A stretch of 64,000 nt of DNA, taken from assembly GCF_003591035.1 (NCBI RefSeq), contig NZ_QYUO01000002.1, positions 868,001 through 932,000 on the forward strand, written 5' to 3'. The notes beneath the pieces are model-generated. The model did not search any database. It saw nothing but the letters and a program-made list of their open reading frames with translations, and was not told the origin of the DNA. Of this stretch, positions 55,586 through 64,000 are shown piece after piece (positions within the stretch are counted from its first letter, which is position 1; every line of letters starts with the position of its first letter). Position numbers and translations under genes: made by a program. Source of the DNA: Noviherbaspirillum saxi. Lineage in GTDB: Bacteria; Pseudomonadota; Gammaproteobacteria; Burkholderiales; Burkholderiaceae_D.

Positions 55586-56440
55586 ATGAAAATCAAAATA
55601 CGAACGATCGTGATCCTGCTGGTGCTTGGCATGACGACTGCGGCCGGCCTTATTTATTTCGGTATCTATAACGTCGCTGCCACCGAGCAGCATACGGCAC
55701 CGGTGTACAAGCTCCTCGAGTATGCAATGCGCAAATCGGTATTGCTGCGCGCGGATTCGAGCCGGGTTCCCGATTTGTCCAATGAGCAGCGCCTGCGGTC
55801 CGGCACCACGCATTTCCGTGCGCACTGCGTTCAATGCCATGGCGCGCCCGGCGTGGCCCCCGAACCGTTCAGCTACGGAATGATGCCGGCGCCGGCCAAC
55901 CTGGTCGCTGCCGCGCGCGAATGGGAACCGGCCGAGTTGTTCTGGGTAATTCGACACGGGATCAAGATGAGCGGCATGCCGGCATGGGAATACCGGCTGA
56001 GCGAGCAGGAAATATGGGACATAGTCGCTTTCGTCGAGCGATTGCCCACATTGTCGCCGCAAGAGTACGAGCAGTGGGGCAAACAGGTTCCCGCACAGGC
56101 GTCTCCGGCCCCGGCCAGGCTATCCGAAGCGGACAACGTCGCCCTCGGCGCCGGTGACGCGAAGGCCGGAGAACGCGCGCTGCAACAGTACCTTTGCGTG
56201 ACTTGCCACCAGATACCAGGCGTCGCCGGCGCCAACCGCCATGTCGGGCCGCCCTTGAACGGCATCGCAGGCCGCCGGTATATTGGCGGCGTAGTGCTCA
56301 ACACCCCGGAAAACATGGTGCGCTGGCTGCAGAATCCCAAGCAGTTCGCTCCCTTGTCTGCCATGCCCGATCTGGGCGTGACGAACAAGGATGCACGCGA
56401 TATCGCCGCTTTCCTGTCTACCCTGGAGGATCTTGATTGA
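55586..56440 (+). CDS. Membrane-anchored diheme cytochrome c
   Basis: A 284-residue protein with an N-terminal membrane helix (about 5-27) and two cytochrome c domains: CVQCH (81-85) and CVTCH (204-208), with Met ligands likely in SGMPAWEY and SAMPDLG. It would shuttle electrons on the periplasmic face. It could serve a periplasmic dehydrogenase; the only coupled neighbour is a GH15 enzyme, which is surprising. A GTG nine bases upstream is an alternative start. It overlaps the next gene by 4 bp. Confidence 0.85.
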   Translation: MKIKIRTIVILLVLGMTTAAGLIYFGIYNVAATEQHTAPVYKLLEYAMRKSVLLRADSSRVPDLSNEQRLRSGTTHFRAHCVQCHGAPGVAPEPFSYGMMPAPANLVAAAREWEPAELFWVIRHGIKMSGMPAWEYRLSEQEIWDIVAFVERLPTLSPQEYEQWGKQVPAQASPAPARLSEADNVALGAGDAKAGERALQQYLCVTCHQIPGVAGANRHVGPPLNGIAGRRYIGGVVLNTPENMVRWLQNPKQFAPLSAMPDLGVTNKDARDIAAFLSTLEDLD

Positions 56441-58266
56441 GCACTGACGATATCCATAGTCCGTATCCGCCGATTGCCGACTATGCCATGATCGGCGACT
56501 GCCATTGTGTGGCGCTGGTATCGCGCGCCGGATCGATCGACTGGTGCTGCATGCCGCGCATCGACGACGACAGTCTGTTTGGCCGGCTGCTTGACTGGAA
56601 CAAGGGCGGCTTCTGCGCGATCACGCCGGTCGATCCCGGTTACACGTCCACACGTCGCTATCTGCCTGGCACGATGATGCTGGAAACCTGCTTCCGCACG
56701 TCGCAGGGCGAAGTCATGCTCTACGATTTTTTTGCCATGGAAGACGATGCGCTTGAACATCCGCGTTTCGATCACGTGCGCATCGTCGACGGCATTACCG
56801 GCGAAGTGGAACTGAACGTGGACATTTGCCCCCGTTTCGACTATGGAGAAATCATTCCGCGCATGCGCAGTCACGACAGCGGCGCCTATACGGCGATCGG
56901 CAGCAACAAGGGATTGATCATTTGCTGCAATGTCCCGCTTGACGTGGTCGAGCACCGCGATCTCAGCACCACAATGCGGGTCTCGAAAGGGCAGCGTATC
57001 CGGTTGATGCTGGAATTTCAGCTTCCCGAACTGATCGAGGCGGCGATCGCGGGCGGCCTGCCGGACGCGGCGCGCATAGACCGGGCGTTCGAGCACACCC
57101 AAGCCTGGTGGACTGACTGGGCGGGCCGCATCCGAGCGCCGTTTGAAGTGGACGAGCAGACGCTTCGCTCGGCGATCACATTGAAATCCTTGACCTTCGA
57201 GCGTACCGGCGCGATTGCAGCCGCGGCCACGACCTCGCTGCCGGAATCGATAGGAGGGCAACGAAACTGGGATTACCGCTTCAGCTGGATCCGCGATTCC
57301 GTCTTTACGGTACGGGTGCTGCACGATCTCGGCTATGTGCGCGAGGCAGACCGCTTTCATCAATTCATCGAGCGCAGTTCGGCCGGCAGCGCCGATGAGC
57401 TGCAGATCATGTATGGCGTCGACGGCAAGCGCCGCCTGACCGAGATTGAACTCGACTGGCTGGAAGGCTACCGCCAGTCGCGCCCGGTACGCATCGGCAA
57501 CGGGGCGGCCAAGCAGCTGCAGATGGACATCTTTGGCGAGCTGGTGGAAATGGCTTGGCAATGGCATGCCAGCGGCCATCCGACCGAACCGGACTATTGG
57601 ACTTTCCTGGTGGACGTGATCGACGCCGTATGCGAGCGCTGGCAAGAGCGCGACCATGGGATATGGGAAGTGCGTGCCGCACCGGCACATTATGTGCATT
57701 CGAAAGTCATGTGCTGGGCCGCCTTGAATCACGGCATACAGCTGGCCCAGGACAACAGTTTCGAGGCGCCCGTCGAGCACTGGACCAGGAGCCGCGACCT
57801 GCTGCGCCAGGCTGTGGAGACCAGCGGCTACGACCCGGAGCGCGGCGTCTTCGTCCAGACCTTTGATAACCGTTATCTGGATGCGGCGCTGTTGCTCATG
57901 CCGCGTGTCGGCTTCATCGCCTACGACGATCCGCGCATGTTGCGCACTACCGATGCGATTTGCAGTGAACTGGATCGCAAAGGCCTGCTGGTGCGATACA
58001 ACTCGCCGGACAATCTCCCCGGGACCGAAGGCGTCTTCCTGCCGTGTACTTTCTGGCTGGTTGCCTGCCTCGCATGCCAGCATCAGCGAGAACGCGCGTG
58101 GCAGTATTACGAACGTGCGCTTGGGTGTGCCAACGATGTCGGGTTGTTCTCCGAGGAGTTCGACGTCGATCACCGGCTCATGCTGGGAAACTTTCCACAA
58201 GGGTTGACGCATGTGTCGCAGATCACTGCGCGACTGGCCTTGGCCGCGATGGAAGGATCATGTTAA
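56437..58266 (+). CDS. Glycoside hydrolase family 15 (glucoamylase/trehalase-like)
   Basis: A 609-residue cytosolic GH15 protein. It opens YPPIADYAMIGDCHCVALVS with RAGSIDWCCMPR, has the substrate loop GGQRNWDYRFSWIRDS at about 272-287, and a C-terminal (alpha/alpha)6 barrel with DHGIWEVR and LPCTFWLVACL. Related enzymes cleave trehalose or alpha-glucans. Translation starts at TTG 56437, overlapping the cytochrome stop, with GGAGGA seven bases upstream, a strong coupled start. It overlaps the convergent SDR gene by 9 bp. Confidence 0.9.
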   Translation: MSTDDIHSPYPPIADYAMIGDCHCVALVSRAGSIDWCCMPRIDDDSLFGRLLDWNKGGFCAITPVDPGYTSTRRYLPGTMMLETCFRTSQGEVMLYDFFAMEDDALEHPRFDHVRIVDGITGEVELNVDICPRFDYGEIIPRMRSHDSGAYTAIGSNKGLIICCNVPLDVVEHRDLSTTMRVSKGQRIRLMLEFQLPELIEAAIAGGLPDAARIDRAFEHTQAWWTDWAGRIRAPFEVDEQTLRSAITLKSLTFERTGAIAAAATTSLPESIGGQRNWDYRFSWIRDSVFTVRVLHDLGYVREADRFHQFIERSSAGSADELQIMYGVDGKRRLTEIELDWLEGYRQSRPVRIGNGAAKQLQMDIFGELVEMAWQWHASGHPTEPDYWTFLVDVIDAVCERWQERDHGIWEVRAAPAHYVHSKVMCWAALNHGIQLAQDNSFEAPVEHWTRSRDLLRQAVETSGYDPERGVFVQTFDNRYLDAALLLMPRVGFIAYDDPRMLRTTDAICSELDRKGLLVRYNSPDNLPGTEGVFLPCTFWLVACLACQHQRERAWQYYERALGCANDVGLFSEEFDVDHRLMLGNFPQGLTHVSQITARLALAAMEGSC

Positions 58267-59253
58267 GTACGCCAGCAGCAAAGCACTTAGCAACAGCAGA
58301 GCAAGCGCCGCGCCAACGCCTACCCAGCGATGGGTCATAAGCCAGAATTGCCAGCTGTATGCCTTGGCGTCTTGGTCGAACCGTCCATGCGCGCCATGGT
58401 CGTCTGGTACCGCGGAATACAGATTGTCCTGCCGGTCGGCGGAAACCGGACGGTCGGTTTGCTGGCCTGAATAGGCAAGCCGCGCCAGCATACGGTCGAG
58501 AAGACCGGGGAAAATACGGGTGCCGAGAATTGCCTTTGCCGCAGGAAACCCCACCCAAAGCTCCCGCCTTCTATGCTGCGATGCCCAGAAGATCGCCTCC
58601 GCGGCAAGTTCGGGCTGGAAGATCGGTGGTAGCGGTTGCGGTTGCTTGTCCATGCAGGTTTTGCCCCAGTCGAATTGAGGGGTGTTGAAGGCCGACAGAT
58701 GCACCATGGTGAGATGTACCCGGCTCTTGTCGTGGATAAGCTCTGAGCGCAACGAATCGGTAAAGCCGCGCAAGGCGCTTTTGGCGCCGCAATACGGGGC
58801 TTGCAGCGGAATGGAGCGGTAGGCGAGGGCAGAGCCCACTTGCACGATCGTGCCATGATCACGCGGTTTCATGCGCTTGAGCGCCGCAAGCGTTCCCCAG
58901 ACAGCGCCAAGATAGGTAACCCGCGTCGCCCTTTCAAAATCTTCCGGCGCAATCCGCTCGAATGGACAGAAGATGGTTGCCATCGCATTGTTGACCCAGA
59001 CATCGATCGTCCCGAACTCTTCTTCAATACGGGCCGCTGCAGCCTCCACCTGGGCGTGATCGGCAATGTCGGCGCATAGTGCAAGCGCGACGCCACCCGC
59101 CGCCTCGACATCCTTGCGCGCGCCTTCCAGTCCATCCGCGCCGCGCGCAATCAGGCCGACACGCCACCCGCGTCTGGCGAAGGCAATGGCGCTGGCGCGG
59201 CCAATGCCGGCAGAAGCGCCTGTGATGACAACACAGCGGGCTGGGTCGTTCAT
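58258..59253 (-). CDS. Short-chain dehydrogenase with C-terminal membrane anchor
   Basis: A 331-residue SDR: cofactor motif TGASAGIGRA, NNAM in place of NNAG, and the active site ending in QAPYCGAKSALRGF (Tyr-x-x-x-Lys). After the catalytic domain (about 1-255) comes a polar linker and a terminal transmembrane helix (GVGAALALLLLSALLLAYL). This long SDR type with a tail anchor is frequent in proteobacteria, and its substrate is unknown. No gene on the same strand is close. Confidence 0.87.
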   Translation of the reverse strand: MNDPARCVVITGASAGIGRASAIAFARRGWRVGLIARGADGLEGARKDVEAAGGVALALCADIADHAQVEAAAARIEEEFGTIDVWVNNAMATIFCPFERIAPEDFERATRVTYLGAVWGTLAALKRMKPRDHGTIVQVGSALAYRSIPLQAPYCGAKSALRGFTDSLRSELIHDKSRVHLTMVHLSAFNTPQFDWGKTCMDKQPQPLPPIFQPELAAEAIFWASQHRRRELWVGFPAAKAILGTRIFPGLLDRMLARLAYSGQQTDRPVSADRQDNLYSAVPDDHGAHGRFDQDAKAYSWQFWLMTHRWVGVGAALALLLLSALLLAYLT

Positions 59254-59529
59254 TGCATCTCTCTTCCTGTCTTCATAATGCGCCTGGGATAAATGACAGA
59301 CCGGAAAGCAGCAATTTCGATCCCTGTTGCTGCACCGGAGACAGGAGGCTTGGAGCTTCCGTTTCTCCCGCGTAAATTGTCAGACACCGCGCACTGCAGG
59401 TTGACTGACTCGCCGCCAATCCGTTCTGTCGGGGCATTCCCCGGTTGCCGGGGGGAGAAATGCCTGTAGAATCAACGCCAATAATTAACTGCGATTAACT
59501 GAGACAAAGACGTTTCCGTCGAGGGTATT

Positions 59530-60453
59530 GTGCGATTCAACAAATTGGATCTCAATCTGCTGGTGGCGCTTGATGCGCTGCTGGCTGAACGTAGCATCAC
59601 GAAAGCGGCGCGTCGCCTCAATCTGAGCCAATCCGCGACCAGCGGCGTGCTGGCCCGACTGCGCGAGTATTTCGACGACGACTTGCTGGTCCAGGTTGGA
59701 CGCAATATGGTGCCAACCGCGCTCGCGGAAAGCCTGATCGAGCCGGTCAGCAATATCCTGCTGCAGATCGAAGCCACTATCGAAACGCGCGCCACCTTTA
59801 ATCCCGCCGAATCGCAGCGTCATTTCCGTATCGTCGCTTCCGACTATGCGACCTGTGTGGCGGTCGCGCATCTGGTGCGTCAGCTGAGCATCGATGCACC
59901 GGGCATCACGCTGGATATCATCATGCCAAGCCAGGCAACGCTCGAGCGTGCCGAGCGCGGTGGCATCGATCTGGTGCTTATTCCGCGGAACACACCGGGC
60001 ATGGAGGAAGCGGCATCCGAACTGCTGTTCACCGACACATACAGCTGCGTCATATGCGCCAATAATCCCCTGGTCGGCGAACGCCTGACACTGGAAGACT
60101 ATCTTGGCATGGCCCATGTCGCCACCCGCTTCGGCGACCATACTTCGATGTTCGAGGACTGGTTTTTCGATCGGGCGGGATTGCATCGGAGGATCGAACT
60201 GACCGCCAGCCAGTTCAATACCCTGCCGCAGCTGGTGCTGGGTACCCGACGCATTGCCACCATGCACACGCGCATGGCCCTGATTTCCGCCAATTACTAT
60301 CCGATCCGCGTTCTGCCTCCGCCGATGGCGATCCCCGAGGTGGAAATGATGATGAAATGGCATCGCTATCTCGACAACGATCCGGGACATCAATGGCTGC
60401 GGCAGGCGTTTCGGTCCGTCATGCAGAAACAGCCGGCACGTCCCGGCGCATGA
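59530..60453 (+). CDS. LysR-family regulator (NodD/PcpR-like)
   Basis: A 307-residue LysR protein. LDLNLLVALDALLAERSITK and ARRLNLSQSATSGVLARLRE form the helix-turn-helix, and the effector domain contains RFGDHTSMFEDWFF and PQLVLGTRRIATMHTRMA, as in NodD-like members that sense aromatic or cyclic ligands. It starts at GTG 59530 with GAGGG upstream. Repeated ATTAACTG boxes (about 59483-59501) just before it may be its own binding site. Confidence 0.9.
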   Translation: MRFNKLDLNLLVALDALLAERSITKAARRLNLSQSATSGVLARLREYFDDDLLVQVGRNMVPTALAESLIEPVSNILLQIEATIETRATFNPAESQRHFRIVASDYATCVAVAHLVRQLSIDAPGITLDIIMPSQATLERAERGGIDLVLIPRNTPGMEEAASELLFTDTYSCVICANNPLVGERLTLEDYLGMAHVATRFGDHTSMFEDWFFDRAGLHRRIELTASQFNTLPQLVLGTRRIATMHTRMALISANYYPIRVLPPPMAIPEVEMMMKWHRYLDNDPGHQWLRQAFRSVMQKQPARPGA

Positions 60454-60793
60454 AGTCCGCTGCGCTTTCCGTGCTTTGAGGTATCGGAAACGTCGATAGA
60501 AGACATCGGAACATTCCATTTCTCCAATAGCTGCACGCGCGATACCATCCTTGCAAAACAAGCTGCAGAACAAGCCGCACTAGGGCAGGGCAGCATACGA
60601 CATTTGGCAGCCATACTCCGGCGCTGCCTGCATAGGAGACATCGCCCCATGAAACGCGCAACCTGACGTTCTCCCGCCGCTCGACCGGCTTTTTTCATAC
60701 CTACGTTCGATCGCTGCATCACCCGCCTGGCGTGATGCGCGCGAGGCATTTTGCGTCTGTGTTCCAGACCTTCAGCTCATTGAGGATTGCTCG
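60454..60793. other. 340-bp gap before the YCF48/MMPL genes
   Basis: No gene is supportable. Two similar boxes, TATCGGAAACGTCG and CATCGGAACATTCC (about 60482-60519), could be binding sites for the adjacent LysR protein. The sequence just before 60794 has GAGGATTGCTCG as a ribosome site. Confidence 0.35.
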
Positions 60794-61894
60794 ATGCACA
60801 CCTTTATTCATCACGTCTGCCAGGCCACAATGCTTGCAGTGCTCGCGGCGCATGCCTGGTTGCCCTCCACGGCGGCAGCGACGCCGGTCACCGGTGTACT
60901 GGAACGACCCGCTCCGCGCATCGAGCGGCTGCATACCCGGACCTACCTTGCACTTGCTCCGGCCGGGAACCGCATCGTCGCGGTAGGGGAGCGCGGCCTC
61001 ATCGCATTATCCGACGATGACGGGAAAAGCTGGCGCCAGGCGAATTGTCCGGTCAGCGTTACCCTGACCGGAGTCGCCTTCGCCGACGCGCATACCGGAT
61101 GGGCAATCGGACATTCCGGCGTGGTGCTGCATACCATTGACGGCGGTCTGACTTGGGCCATGCAGCTCGATGGCGTGCGCGCCGCGCGCATTATCGACAA
61201 TTCAGTCAGGGAACGCGGCGACACCGGCGGCGCACTGGCGAAAGTGGCAGCGCAGTTGGTGGCGGACGGCCCGGACAAGCCTTTTCTCGACCTGCAGTTC
61301 AGCGATGCGCGCCATGGCATCGTGACCGGCGCTTATGGATTGATCTTTGCAACTGCCGATGGCGGCAAGTCATGGCAATCGCTGATGCATGCCCTGCCCA
61401 ATCCGCGCGGTCTGCACTTGTATGCGGTGCGCATGATTGGCCACGCCGTCTGGGTCGCAGGAGAGCAAGGCTTTCTTGCCTTGTCACGTGACCAGGGCAA
61501 AACCTTCGCGCGCATCGAGACGCCTTATCGCGGCAGCTACTTCACGATGCTGCCGACCGCCTCCGGCATGGTGGTCGCCGGCCTGAAAGGTAATGCCTTC
61601 CATGTCGCTGGCGATGCATCCGATTTCCACAAGGTCGAAGGAGCGCCGCCGGTGTCATTCAGTGCCGCCACGGCGTTGCGCAGCGGCGGACTGGCTTTCG
61701 CCAACCAGGCCGGGCAAATCATGCTGTCGTTCGATGCCGGCAAGAGCGTCACTCCCATCGCCGTACCGTCATCCGGCCCGTTGACCGCGCTGCTCGAAGC
61801 AAGCGATCGCAGCCTGGTAGCCGGCGGCGTGAACGGTCTCGCAAGAATCGCGATGTCTGCAAACCAAGTCGATCACAGTGGAAACAGGAAATGA
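60794..61894 (+). CDS. Secreted YCF48-like beta-propeller protein
   Basis: A 366-residue exported protein. The signal peptide ends near STAAATPV (about 32), followed by BNR/YCF48-type blades (SDDDGKSWRQ, TIDGGLTWAM, TADGGKSWQS, SRDQGKTFAR). Such proteins are commonly encoded just before MMPL-type RND transporters, as here, where it overlaps the next start by 4 bp. It probably acts in the periplasm with that transporter. The substrate is unknown. Confidence 0.82.
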   Translation: MHTFIHHVCQATMLAVLAAHAWLPSTAAATPVTGVLERPAPRIERLHTRTYLALAPAGNRIVAVGERGLIALSDDDGKSWRQANCPVSVTLTGVAFADAHTGWAIGHSGVVLHTIDGGLTWAMQLDGVRAARIIDNSVRERGDTGGALAKVAAQLVADGPDKPFLDLQFSDARHGIVTGAYGLIFATADGGKSWQSLMHALPNPRGLHLYAVRMIGHAVWVAGEQGFLALSRDQGKTFARIETPYRGSYFTMLPTASGMVVAGLKGNAFHVAGDASDFHKVEGAPPVSFSAATALRSGGLAFANQAGQIMLSFDAGKSVTPIAVPSSGPLTALLEASDRSLVAGGVNGLARIAMSANQVDHSGNRK

Positions 61895-64000
61895 ACATGC
61901 ATCACGATGCTACCGACTTCAATGCCGTCGATCTCAAAAACTTCGACACACAATCCGGCTCGCTGGCGGAGCGCCTTTTATTTAACAACCGCGCAATCGT
62001 GGTGGCGCTTTGCTTGTTGCTTACGGTGATTCTTGGCTGGCAGGCGACGAAGCTGCAGCTCAACGCCAGCTTCGAGGACATGATCCCCAAGGGCCATCCT
62101 TACATTGCGAATTACCTGCAAAACAAGAAGGATCTGGCAGGTCTGGGCAATGCAGTGAGGGTCGCGGTCGAAGCAAAGGGCGGAAATATCTACGATCCGG
62201 CTTATCTGGCTGCGCTGCAAAAGATCAGTGATGAAATCTTCCTGTTGCCGGGCGTCGACCGGGCTGCAATGAAGTCCTTGTGGACGCCTTCCACGCGCTG
62301 GGTAGGCGTGACCGAAGACGGCATGGACGGCGGCCCGGTGATACCGAACGACTACGACGGATCGGCGCAAAGCGTCGCACAGGTCAAATTGAACGTGCAG
62401 CGTTCGGGTCAGATCGGACAGCTGGTGGCACGCGATGGAAAGTCGAGCATCATCTATGTATCGCTGCTCGCCACGGACAGCCAGACCGGCCAGCCGCTCG
62501 ACTACGCCGCGTTCTCCACGCGCCTGGAAAACATTCGCGCCAAATACCAGAACGACAACGTCAACATCTATATCGTCGGTTTCGCGAAAGTGATCGGTGA
62601 CCTGATCGACGGGCTCAGGTTGATCCTGCTGTTTTTCGGCGCCGCGATCCTGATTGCCGCCGGCATGCTCTACTGGTACACGCGCTGCGTGCGCAGCACC
62701 ACGCTGGTCGTGGCCTGCTCCTGCGTGGCTGTCGTGTGGCAGCTCGGTCTTCTGCCGATGCTCGGTTACAGCCTCGATCCTTATTCCGTGCTGGTTCCGT
62801 TTCTGGTGTTTGCGATTGGCATGAGCCACGGGGCGCAAAAGATGAACGGCATCATGCAGGATATCGGCCGCGGCGCACACAAGGCGGTCGCCGCCCGATT
62901 TACATTTCGCCGACTGTTTCTTGCCGGCTTGACCGCGCTTCTGTGCGACGCCGTCGGATTCGCGGTGCTTGCGGTCATCGATATCAAGGTCATTCAGGAT
63001 CTCGCCGCGATTGCCAGCATCGGCGTCGCCGCATTGATTTTCACCAATCTTATCCTGCTGCCGATCCTGCTGTCGTATATCGGCGTCAGCTCTCTCGCCG
63101 CCAGACGCAGCCTCCAGGCAGATATGGCTGACGCCAATGCAGGAAGCAAAACCGGCCTCTCGGTCTGGCATATGCTTAACCTGTTCACGCAAAAGCACTG
63201 GGCCACCGGGGCCATCGTCGTCGCGGCCGTGCTGGGCATCGGAGGCTATCTCGTCAGCCTGCAACTCAAGATCGGCGATCTTGATCCCGGCGCGCCGGAG
63301 CTGCGGGCGGACTCCCGCTACAACCGCGACAATGCATATGTGGTCAAGAATTACGCGGCGAGCAGCGACGTGTTTGCGATCATGGTGAAGACGCCCGACA
63401 ACCGCTGTTCCGATTACCACACGCTGATGCGCGTCGATGCACTTGAATGGCAACTGGCGCAGCTGCCCGGCGTGGAAACGACCAATACGCTGGCACTGCT
63501 CAATCGCCGCGTCATTACCGGCCTCAACGAAGGCAACATGAAGTGGTACGACCTGCTGCACAACCAGAGTTCGCTGAACATGGTGACCGCTGGTGCACCG
63601 CGCGGCCTGTATAACGATGCATGCAACCTACTGACCATGTATGTGTATCTGCAGGATCACAAGGCAGACACGCTGACCCGTGTGGTCGATGCGATCGAAC
63701 AATTCGCCAAGGAAAACAATACAAAGGAAGTGAGCTTCCAGCTGGCGGCCGGCAATGCGGGCATCGAGGCGGCAACGAACATTGTGGTCAAGGATGCCAG
63801 TCGCGAGATGTTGTATTGGGTCTACGGCGCGGTGATTTTGTTGTGCCTGATCACCTTCCGTTCCTGGCGCGCGGTGATCTGCGCCGTGGTGCCGCTGATC
63901 CTGACTTCCATCCTGTGCGAGGCGCTGATGGTATGGCTGAACATTGGTGTCAAGGTTGCCACGCTGCCTGTCATTGCACTGGGCGTCGGCATCGGTATCG
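61891..64000 (+). CDS. MMPL/RND-family transporter, 5' part
   Basis: At least 703 residues, running off the window. The start ATG overlaps the YCF48-like stop (ATGA). The first membrane helix (about 33-50) is followed by a periplasmic domain with LNASFEDMIPKGHPYI, the usual start of this family, then a helix cluster with YSVLVPFLVFAIGMSHGAQK (RND loop motif), a second periplasmic domain and a second helix cluster at the end. Related proteins export lipids or hopanoids (HpnN). The cytoplasmic linker contains a lone Cys-free hydrophilic stretch. No stop codon is seen up to the window end. Confidence 0.88.
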   Translation, partial: MNMHHDATDFNAVDLKNFDTQSGSLAERLLFNNRAIVVALCLLLTVILGWQATKLQLNASFEDMIPKGHPYIANYLQNKKDLAGLGNAVRVAVEAKGGNIYDPAYLAALQKISDEIFLLPGVDRAAMKSLWTPSTRWVGVTEDGMDGGPVIPNDYDGSAQSVAQVKLNVQRSGQIGQLVARDGKSSIIYVSLLATDSQTGQPLDYAAFSTRLENIRAKYQNDNVNIYIVGFAKVIGDLIDGLRLILLFFGAAILIAAGMLYWYTRCVRSTTLVVACSCVAVVWQLGLLPMLGYSLDPYSVLVPFLVFAIGMSHGAQKMNGIMQDIGRGAHKAVAARFTFRRLFLAGLTALLCDAVGFAVLAVIDIKVIQDLAAIASIGVAALIFTNLILLPILLSYIGVSSLAARRSLQADMADANAGSKTGLSVWHMLNLFTQKHWATGAIVVAAVLGIGGYLVSLQLKIGDLDPGAPELRADSRYNRDNAYVVKNYAASSDVFAIMVKTPDNRCSDYHTLMRVDALEWQLAQLPGVETTNTLALLNRRVITGLNEGNMKWYDLLHNQSSLNMVTAGAPRGLYNDACNLLTMYVYLQDHKADTLTRVVDAIEQFAKENNTKEVSFQLAAGNAGIEAATNIVVKDASREMLYWVYGAVILLCLITFRSWRAVICAVVPLILTSILCEALMVWLNIGVKVATLPVIALGVGIGI

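Noticed and set aside
55873..58212. A 779-codon minus-strand frame opposite the cytochrome and GH15 genes.
   Set aside because: It is an antisense shadow: both plus-strand genes have full domain motifs, while this frame has none and spans two genes.

Overview
The window looks like the chromosome of a beta-proteobacterium, most likely order Burkholderiales and perhaps Oxalobacteraceae. This rests on high-GC codon use, Bug-type solute receptors, the thiC-thiS-thiG-thiE order behind a TPP riboswitch, DadA, and a Cupriavidus-like organosulfonate gene set. The family-level assignment is an inference and was not tested.

Layout. 1-5.9 kb: panB, a group II intron reverse-transcriptase remnant, a VOC-fold protein, and a GntR-controlled acyl-CoA operon (crotonase, CaiB-type CoA transferase, Bug receptor) with a twin-palindrome operator. 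6-15 kb: a PAS-GGDEF-EAL protein, a secreted ATP-dependent DNA ligase (LigE type), a zinc peptidase, a class A penicillin-binding protein, and a membrane Ser/Thr kinase with an ankyrin tail, with palindromic repeats between genes. 15.2-50.2 kb: a large organosulfonate region. 50.2-59.3 kb: panD, two short-chain dehydrogenases, a PoxB-like ThDP enzyme with a CBS protein, a diheme cytochrome c and a GH15 glycosidase. 59.5-64 kb: a LysR regulator, then a YCF48-like protein coupled to an MMPL/RND transporter that runs off the window.

The organosulfonate region reads as a complete C2-sulfonate mineralisation system. Taurine enters by TauABC, and perhaps by an APC permease. TauXY oxidises it to sulfoacetaldehyde. 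A GMC flavoprotein with its own IclR regulator and an MHS transporter could feed in isethionate. Xsc cleaves sulfoacetaldehyde to acetyl phosphate and sulfite, Pta makes acetyl-CoA, and a SorAB-type sulfite dehydrogenase oxidises sulfite. TauE and a YeiH-family protein probably export sulfite or sulfate.

Three features stand out. (1) xsc is present twice, in 1959-bp blocks of equal length that include promoter and operator. (2) A 17-bp motif, roughly YGGWAC-N5-GTWYCR, recurs in front of most transport and catabolic units and predicts a shared IclR-type regulon. (3) A CobS-CobT pair of the cobaltochelatase AAA+/VWA type, without CobN, sits in an apparent operon behind the IclR gene that diverges from the second xsc. 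An IS4-family element inserted in a REP-like palindrome divides the region. The thiamine genes are adjacent, which fits a locus rich in ThDP enzymes.
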